64,000 nucleotides of DNA from Myrica gale (Eukaryota; Streptophyta; Magnoliopsida; Fagales; Myricaceae). Numbering within the stretch: position 1 is the stretch's first letter; every line of letters begins with the position of its first letter. The stretch lies in the NCBI GenBank assembly GCA_963930655.1, contig OZ005605.1, forward strand, positions 11,477,501 to 11,541,500. The letters run 5' to 3'. The notes beneath the pieces are model-generated. The model was not told where the DNA came from. It worked only from the letters and a program-made list of their open reading frames with translations, and did not search any database. This document shows positions 57,201 through 64,000 of this stretch, piece after piece. Made by a program: the position numbers and the translations under genes.

Positions 57201-60200
57201 TAGAGAATTTGATGCCAAATCTGGTCCAATTAAGCTCTCAACACAAACCAAACTCGTAGACAACCCCCGCGAACACTCCCCCCCACCTCCAGACCCCCTA
57301 AGCGAGCCTCAGGAGAAAGATCCACCTCTGCCCGAGCCCTCTCCAGAGTTGGAGGATGGTGAGCCAAAGGAACCGCTTCATTATCTGGTGCAGCATCTAC
57401 CACTAAAACTAACTCCCCCTTTCTGCCCTACTCAGCAGGCCCTCTTCACACTCAACATCTACCTTGTGGTGCACAAACATCCCTAGAGAGGAATCCCCAT
57501 CAATTTCCGTAGGTGTTGAACACCCATGGCCTCCATCCATCAGTACCCTACCCTCCCCCGAGAGAATCCAACGCCGGGGACCCACCAGGAGCAAGAGAGG
57601 GCTCCAAAACCCCTCCACAGAGGTCATCGGCAATATCAGTTGCTAATCTGACCAAAGTCGGCGGCTCCAGCACCTCCGGGAGACCATCAAACCCATTTGA
57701 GCCCAAGTGCAAGGCTGCCGGCGAGAAGACTGCAGCCGAAGACTGGGGGTGGGTGACTCCCACCACGCCGTTGAACCTAGCGCCAAGAATGGGCTTCGGG
57801 TGGGTCGGCACCTCCAACGTGCCTAGGCCATATAAAACATGGGACTCCCTCTGGGTCGAGTCTTCAATAGGCCCAACTGAAGGGCCACTCGACGAAGGCC
57901 CCTCAGCTGGCTGTGTCATAGGTCCGATCGGCATGAGCAGTTGCTCAGGCCCACCATACCCACAAGGAGTCAGGTCCACTTCCCCGCATACTACCCAGCC
58001 CCATCTCCGATCCAAGAGTCCATCAGCTTCATTAAATAGCGTGTCCAACTCTCTGCGCATAGCCAGCAAACGATTTCTAAAATCAGCCAGGCCACATTTG
58101 TCCCTCGTTAAAGCCACTGTCCCTGATCCTCATTTGAAGCTTTGGAAAACCTCGCCTGGCCTGCATGCTTTTTCTGCGCTTTCAATATTAGAGGTGCTTT
58201 CTTTTCGTCTCCTCCGACACATGCATCTACCGCCGCCTGCTTGCCGACGACCACCAAAGGTTTGTCCTCCTTCACTTCTGCGAAGGAATGTCCCCCTCTC
58301 ACCCACGCTAGGCCAGCAATCGCCTTCCCTTTCTGGCCTTCATTAATTCTGCCTAGGTGTTCAACCACCTTCTGGAACAAGCCAACCATGATCCTCCACC
58401 CTTCACCACCTCCTTCGGGGCCACTCCCTTACGCCTACCTGCCCAATACTCAACAATGGAAACATATCTTCCCGCCTTGTTAGCACATCGTTGTGCCAGA
58501 AAAGCACGATGCATATCGTTAGCTTTCGAGACAAAGGATCACTCTCCTTGAGCCGCCATCAGTTTGCCCGCCATATTGACCAACCACACTGCACCAAACT
58601 TCCCTAACAAAATCGAACTGACAGACTTCCGGCTCCACTCCGTAAACTCAACAAAGCCCCCATCATTCACAGACACATGAAACTCTATAGCCTCAACACG
58701 AAAACTTTTAGAGAAACCATCGCCTTCTCCTACCCAAGCCTCAATCCTCTAGTGTCTTAGAATTGAACCCATCAACGGAGGTTCAGAACCCTACTACCTA
58801 AATTAAAAACATAAGTAACATGAATTCTATCTTAAAATAAAAAATAGATAAAGAAAAGGCATTTGGTTGTGTCACATGACTCCACATGTCTCATTTATTA
58901 AGGTCAACATGTGACCTGTCATGCCATGTCAGTATTAGGAGAACATTGTATCATAAAAAAATTCAGTCACATTATAATTGTTGTCAAGATAACAACAGTA
59001 AGACAGGATAACAACCATGCCGGACCATTTTCAGAACTTCCAAGAGTAGATAGAATAAATAAATAGTTAAGGGACAAAATTGAATCTGATACACTTTTGA
59101 GATCAAAATCTTATCCCAATTCTAGAATAACTTTTAATTATTTACATCGCTACACAAATTCAAAGGCCCAATTGAGCCATTCAAAGAAGAAGTCGGTAGA
59201 CATTTATACACTATGGCACCATCAAATCAGAGTTGTGCTTTGGGATATGCATAATGCAAGTATTCAGACAGAACAGAAAGATTGTCAAACCTCAAAGGAA
59301 GCCAGATGTAATCCCAACTTCAGCTGGCTTGTCAGTTCACCAAAATTTATTTGAATTTGATGGATAGAGAAGTTCAAGGTGAAGTTAAAATAGATTTGTA
59401 CTTTCTGCAAAAGAAATCCACTTTGAATGGGAATAATAGTAATTCCCCCTGGGAATTTTAGAACCTCAAAAAGAAAAGGCTCCCCGAACAAGGACGTAGT
59501 CAGCCGAAGAGAAATTTGCTGTGTAACCAGAGAAACAAAATTATCCCTGATAAAACTTTGAGTAGTTTGGGATATTCTTGAATAGTTTGCATCAGGATCA
59601 ATCCCAAAAACAACCTTTGTTTTGTTTGATCCAGCTATGGGTTCTAGAGATATGATAACCACCTGGATAAAAAAACAAATGAATCAAGATACACAACTAT
59701 GAAGTATATAGCTAAAAGAAACAAAACCAACTGAGCTGATACTTTGGTGGTGGCAAAGGATATCTCATTAAGTATATCTTCCTCAAGCTGCGAGATATTG
59801 TCTTCTACCAACGAAAGCGGCTTCTTAAGACTGAAGCTTGCTACTATATCATGATCTGGGAATAAGAAGCACAATCACAAAACATCAGAAATCTAACCAA
59901 TTTTACAGTAAATAACTCCAAATCATAACCGCATAATGAAGTAAATGCATCATCCTAGAAACTTCAGAATCAACACCCATGAAATGAATTATAAGAATTG
60001 CCAGGGAACAAAATTGCATTGTTTGGTAATGAAAGAACAAAACGTAGCAGAATAGTTGAAACGAAGCACAGAATCACGGGGTCAGAGTAGAGTTACAGGC
60101 ATATGTTTACAATATCTGTCATGTAATCCTATTTCTGTTACCCTAGATGCACTGTCTATTTTCCAGTGATGTATAATAGAGTTTGTTACGTAATCCTACA

Positions 60201-62662
60201 CAAACAATGGACTGCATATAACACAAGTCTTTTCTGGTGCATGGTTCATCTGCCAAACATAAAAATCAATATCTTAGCACCAGATTCAGGTTGATTTCAT
60301 GGACAGAAGGGAACACAAATGCTGTTACCAGAGAACACAACTATCAATGATCACCATAAATGCACTGCTGTATCATAGAATATACTCGTTTCTTTTCTTC
60401 CACCCAAAAGAACAATCCAATATTTTCATCTCAATTTTCAGTCACACACACACACACACACATACATATTTCTGAGTATCAGTCACATATATAGCACAAA
60501 AGAATAACAATTATGTGAAGGAATGGGAGCTTTCTAAATCTAACTGGGTGGCAGCAAGTGAAAAAGCTGAGCCCGATACACAAGTATTTATGCATATATC
60601 CTTGTTCAAATCTCAGAAACATTAAAACTAAAGCATCTTTTCAGTTGATCTATCAGCAAAGATCTAAGTCAAACATGTTTTTCACTCATGGCATTATTGT
60701 TTACAAGCTCAAATTTACTCTATAGCATGCAAACCCCTATCTTGTTTTCTTCTGGATATGCAGCTGAACTCAGCTCAAAAAAAGATTCCCAAATGCTTCG
60801 GCTATGTTTGTTTAAGTTCTCAAAAACTTTTCACTTACTTTCTCATCAATTCCAATACATTTTCACCAATCCCAATAATTTTTTCATCAATTTCAATACT
60901 TTTTCACTAATCCCAATAACTTTTTACAAATTTCAACAACTTTTAACTAACTTTTCACCAATCCCAAGAGAATCTACACTACTTCCAAAAAAACACAAAA
61001 ACAAAAACTGTTCTGAGAACTAAACCAAACATAGCCTTCAGTTCTAGACGTGTAAGAGGAACAAATAATTGTGCTATACAATTACACTGTTGTGAGAGAA
61101 CATTCTGTTGAAATTATTGACCTACGAGGAAAAAAAAAAGAGCATCCACACCATCTAATGTCGTGTATCATAAGAAAAGATGTAAGACGAAATCAACTCA
61201 TGGGGCAACTGATTAATCTAGTCATCCATATGGCCAAAGGAACCCAATGTTTTAGCCACAGGATGGATACACATTAAGGGTAAATGAGAAAGAAGAAAAA
61301 TCAATTTTATCAGGAATTAAAAGTTCAGCAGACCAATAGGCAGATTATATTATATGATCCCTCATTGTATTTGGTGGTGCCTTTGGAGGGAACGGAATAG
61401 TCGATGTTTTGATGGAGTTTCTGTGTCGTTGGATAGGTTGCAGGGTGCTTTTTGTCTTGTCTTTTTCTTTGGGTGAACTCGGTGCTTGGTTCCCCTTTTG
61501 TTGATTTTGTTGATTTCCATAGTTTTCTTTCTTGTTTGGATTAGTGTCTTCGGTATAGTTCTTTGTACTGTTTTCACCATTTCTAATGAGATTGGCCTAT
61601 TCATAAAAAAAATATATTATATGAACGAGATTACAACTATAGTCACCACAGATCAATTTACAGAAAGTATATGAGAAATGGCCAAAACAATTGATGCACC
61701 CTCACTACGAAAGGAAAAATAAATAGGTTGATTAATTCAGAAGGTAAAACCAGAAGGATGTCCGACACTCAGCAAACCTAGAAACACATTATATATGTTG
61801 ACCTCGAAAAACTTTCAAGTAGATTATGCTGCACACTGACACAGAATGATGGAGAAAATATAATAATAAATCTCTACTCTGACACCCCATTTCTCAGAGA
61901 TGCTAAGGCTGGCTGTGGAAGTGGTATAAGCTACTTGGCTTTGCTACCAGTTCACAGAATGGTGCGGACACTCTCAAACGTGAAAAAAACCCTCAAACCA
62001 AATTGGAAACTCAGTTATTGTCATTGTACACACATAAGACGCCGCAAATAGCAGTAAGGACTCCTCTTTTCAAAACATATATATACATACATTTATCTGC
62101 GCGTGTCTGTATGTCTGAATATATGTGCAAAAAATTATCTAGCACAACAAATCAGTTGGAAATAGAAAAGCAAAAATACAATCCATCACTCGTCAGATAC
62201 AATGCCTATCTTTAGCAACCACCCCACCATCTCAACCCGTAAAATGAAAAATAATTGAAACCCACCCCAGACAAAATCTAGATCCTTGTGCATCAGACAA
62301 TGTTGCCCCCCCCCCCCCCCCCCAACCCCGAAAACAAAAACCCGATTAATACCGCAGAAAACCCAAATAAAAAAAACAAGGCAAAACCCACCTTTGAACC
62401 TAGAATCGAGATCCGGATCCCCCCGATCTGCGAACTGAAGAAACGGGGGCAGCCAAAAAATAGCAGAGAGGAAAACAGCGGCAGAAAGCAGCAGGACCAA
62501 GAAGCATCGGAGCCCAGTGAGCCTCCGAACCCCACCAAAACACCAACACAAGCCACAGTTCCTACACCCACCACCGCCACACCACCGGGTCTGCGCATTC
62601 TGGTCCGACGACTCGGGCCCCACTCCGGCTGCCACTACCCGGTCGTCCTCGGCCTTTCCCAT
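51258..62662 (-). CDS. Membrane-anchored DUF7036 family protein
   Basis: Function unknown. Exons: 62662-62392, 59855-59743, 59662-59291, 52451-51680, 51349-51258; GT..AG junctions, phases close at 1620 nt, 539 aa. Residues 28-41 are Cys-rich ([14 protein letters not shown]); one transmembrane helix spans about 51-74; then [10 protein letters not shown] and the DUF7036 region ([28 protein letters not shown]) to about 252. Exon 4 encodes a low-complexity part with a His run at 343-364, then Pro/Ala/Ser-rich sequence. Exon 5 gives a hydrophobic C-terminal tail (about 511-539, ending LFLALILHL). I chose ATG 62662 (MGKAEDD) over the upstream GTG-opened frame because it matches the family start. 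Intron 3 (52452-59290) holds LINE B; intron 1 (59856-62391) holds a MITE and a LINE stub. The outward part is probably extracytoplasmic. Confidence 0.85.
52868..58790 (-). mobile_element. LINE B (L1 type) in DUF7036 intron 3, sense orientation
   Basis: Read on the minus strand: an ORF1-like region (about 58750-57200, including [19 protein letters not shown] as in LINE A), apurinic endonuclease (56827-56050, [12 protein letters not shown] and CLQETKV), reverse transcriptase (55770-54660, [27 protein letters not shown], active site FADD intact), the region after RT (54700-53900), and the zinc finger and tail (53440-52960, [14 protein letters not shown]). The 3' end is a TTACTTATC plus poly(A) tail at 52868-52884. 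Many stops and frameshifts; inactive. It includes a 220 bp tandem duplication at 53397-53832. Nearly full length, unlike LINE A, and in the same sense as the host transcript. The 189-277 codon frames at 57513-58346 on the other strand are shadows. Confidence 0.85.
53397..53832 (-). repeat. 220 bp tandem duplication inside LINE B
   Basis: Two copies starting with 'atgagcagcctcccaagcca' and 'atgagtagcctcccaagcca' at 53397 and 53617 (plus strand), differing at a handful of positions. Duplicates the segment between the RT tail and the zinc finger. Confidence 0.9.
60443..60465 (+). repeat. (CA)n microsatellite
   Basis: About ten CA units in DUF7036 intron 1. Confidence 0.8.
60800..61036. mobile_element. 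MITE of 237 bp in DUF7036 intron 1
   Basis: Left end GGCTATGTTTGTTTAAGTTC; right end is the complement of GGCTATGTTTGGTTTAGTTC, so about 20 bp terminal inverted repeats. TTC flanks both sides (60797-60799 and 61037-61039), a 3 bp duplication. The interior repeats a 'tttttcaccaatcccaataa'-like unit. The 3 bp duplication and GGC-start ends suggest the PIF/Harbinger (Tourist-like) group, though that group usually prefers TTA/TAA. Confidence 0.8.
61359..61612 (+). mobile_element. 5'-truncated LINE, 254 bp, in DUF7036 intron 1
   Basis: Encodes the last residues of the LINE tail ([15 protein letters not shown]..) and 3' sequence ending 'gagattggcctattcat' plus an A tail. A perfect 12 bp duplication TATATTATATGA flanks it (61347-61358 and 61613-61624). 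Same family 3' end as LINE A and LINE B. Oriented antisense to the host gene. Confidence 0.85.
62306..62323 (+). repeat. Poly-C tract near the exon 1 donor of the DUF7036 gene
   Basis: A run of about 18 C, 70 bases inside intron 1. Run length may be unreliable. Confidence 0.75.
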
Positions 62663-63948
62663 AGTGACCACCGCAATGCAGCTTTCTCAAGTGGGTCGAG
62701 GTCCATCACCGATTCTCTCAACGGGGCCAGGCTTGCATGCACCCATTCCGGATTCCCTTTTGGGAGCAGAGAGAGATTGGTCTCAGTGTGCTTAAGATGC
62801 AGAGAGAGATTGGTCTCAGTGTGCTTAAGATGTTTCGTGTGTTTGTATTCTTCCTTATATTTTTTTTTCAAATTTTCGAATATAATAAATAAATTAGGGT
62901 TTGAAAGAGCAGAGGAGGTGGAGAGAGGGAGAGAGAGAGAGTGGTAACTTGAACTGCAAATGACAAGTATGGTCTTTTGAGTTATGAGATGGAAGGTTGT
63001 TTATCTGTTTTCTGGGTTTTGTTTTTTCTCTTGGAAATTTTGAAGAGAGACAAGGCAAGGACTAAAGGGTGGGGCCATGTATATTAAACTCCGCACTAAT
63101 TGAGCACTAAAGGTTGGGGGTTGGAAACCGTAGACCCTGTGATTGTTTAATGCAGAAGTGGGAAACACTGTCTGCATTTATAATACAGTGACTTACTTGA
63201 CTGTGAAAATGTGTATTTTGGAGACGACGAAGTTTTGGCTTACGCCGGTTTGAGAACATGGTATAACAGTCCACGATGACTACTCCTACCGCTACCCCTA
63301 CTCCGGCTCTAACAAAGGTTTCAAAGAAATGGAAGAATTGAATTTGGATAAGGTCGTGGTCTCCTTGTAATTGTAACCGTGGCTTCATTTGTCACCTCAC
63401 TCCCTTATTAAAAATTGAATTTGAGAGTAACTTACTATTTTCTGTCTTCTCTTATATTCTTCAATTTATAGAAGAGTATTGGAATTATTAAATAGCCACG
63501 GATGAGAAGTGAATTAGAGCAAATCTACTTTATGATTTGAAGTCAATAGTTTTATCCGGGGTTTCTATCTTGAGAATATGTTTGGATAGAGAACACCTTG
63601 CAGGGCTACATTAGGGCACTTTGGATAAAGACAGGGAACGAAATATCTCACTTCCTTTTTGGGTAGTGTAGTGCACAAAATATTTGAACCTTTTTGTACA
63701 TTTTATTAGAGTATTATGGATCCCAGGCGAGCTAATACAAAGTAGTTATGTTCATTGTTGGCCACCTCCATTTTGGGCTGGGGAAACTGATGTATGTCTA
63801 CTTATCGCATCGTTTTTCCTCTTGATAGTAATAGGCTGTGATCTCACTAGACATTAATTAGAAAAGGTAAAAGGGATGGCGACCGGACATGTCTTCATCT
63901 GTCTCTTTAGGCTTTTATAATCAACATCTCTTCTTTAATTTTAAGAGG
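62663..63948 (-). promoter_or_regulatory. DUF7036 leader, promoter and flank
   Basis: The leader probably includes 62663-62960, which has a tandem 36 bp unit ('agagagattggtctcagtgt' at 62768 and 62804) and a (GA)n run at 62921-62940. The rest is AT-rich with no gene I can support; the 93-codon minus-strand frame at 63107-63388 has no known domain. Confidence 0.4.
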
Positions 63949-64000
63949 CACTACAAAAAAAAAAGAAGTTTTTAGCGACGGTTTGGCGGTCACAAAAACC
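63949..64000 (+). mobile_element. CACTA (En/Spm) element, left end only
   Basis: Starts CACTACAAAAAAAAAAGAAG at 63949, followed by TTTTTAGCGACGGTTTGGCG, the typical terminal and subterminal pattern of plant CACTA elements. Cut by the window edge, so neither the other end nor its 3 bp duplication can be seen. Confidence 0.7.

Noticed and set aside
57513-58346. 277-codon plus-strand Pro/Ser-rich frame
   Set aside because: Antisense to the ORF1-like region of LINE B, whose composition keeps the opposite strand open.
62288-62947. 219-codon plus-strand frame at the start of the DUF7036 gene
   Set aside because: Antisense to exon 1 and its leader; the minus-strand frame carries the conserved family start and membrane helix.

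Overview
The window reads as nuclear DNA of a dicot plant: intron-rich genes with GT..AG splicing, AT-rich intergenic sequence, and dense layers of plant LTR elements, L1-type LINEs, MULE, hAT, CACTA and MITE-like DNA elements. The LINE families and gene sequences suggest a woody rosid, possibly Fagales/Juglandaceae; that placement is an inference from recalled resemblance. There is no prokaryotic, organellar or CRISPR content, and I saw no tRNA or rRNA gene.

Layout. 1-2445: end of a large LTR-type fossil, a stray duplicated piece of the SPT6 gene, then a Ty3-type gag fossil. 2469-8747: a complete MULE with ~510 bp terminal inverted repeats and a 9 bp target duplication; its transposase is broken. 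It sits at a repeat-unit junction of a 141 bp tandem repeat just upstream of a caffeate O-methyltransferase-like gene (COMT-like, 9154-11985, four exons, 367 aa). 12440-28350: a stack of elements with no host gene. It holds a solo LTR inside another LTR, and a minus-strand LINE cut into three pieces by a ~5.7 kb inverted-repeat element (which carries an hAT) and by an LTR that holds a 4.1 kb solo LTR. 29050-32052: a RING-H2 ubiquitin ligase of the RHC1A type with an intronless CDS and an intron-containing 5' leader. 33076-47331 (minus): a complete 17-exon SPT6 transcription elongation factor, 1669 aa, with a 4.3 kb LINE on the opposite strand in intron 15. 47938-50080: a non-autonomous hAT with a perfect 8 bp target duplication. 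51258-62662 (minus): a five-exon gene for a membrane-anchored DUF7036 protein, 539 aa, with a 5.9 kb LINE of the same family in intron 3, and a MITE plus a short LINE in intron 1. 63949 onward: the start of a CACTA element running off the window.

The four host genes show no sign of working together; they are ordinary neighbours (phenylpropanoid methylation, ubiquitin ligation, transcription elongation/RNA silencing, unknown membrane protein). Exon phases for COMT, SPT6 and DUF7036 were summed by hand and all close in frame, so all three look functional at the coding level.

I did not find a convincing new biological system. The most informative points are: five substrate-pocket substitutions in the COMT-like enzyme, including Asp270 to Asn next to the catalytic His269; an inverted, intron-containing copy of an SPT6 segment ~40 kb from its source; a MULE insertion whose empty site survives in the neighbouring repeat unit; a LINE copy that has lost its endonuclease region and whose ORF1 is fused in frame to reverse transcriptase; a 35 bp LINE stub with a 16 bp target duplication; and arrays of TCGA-core palindromes in several unrelated LTR fossils.
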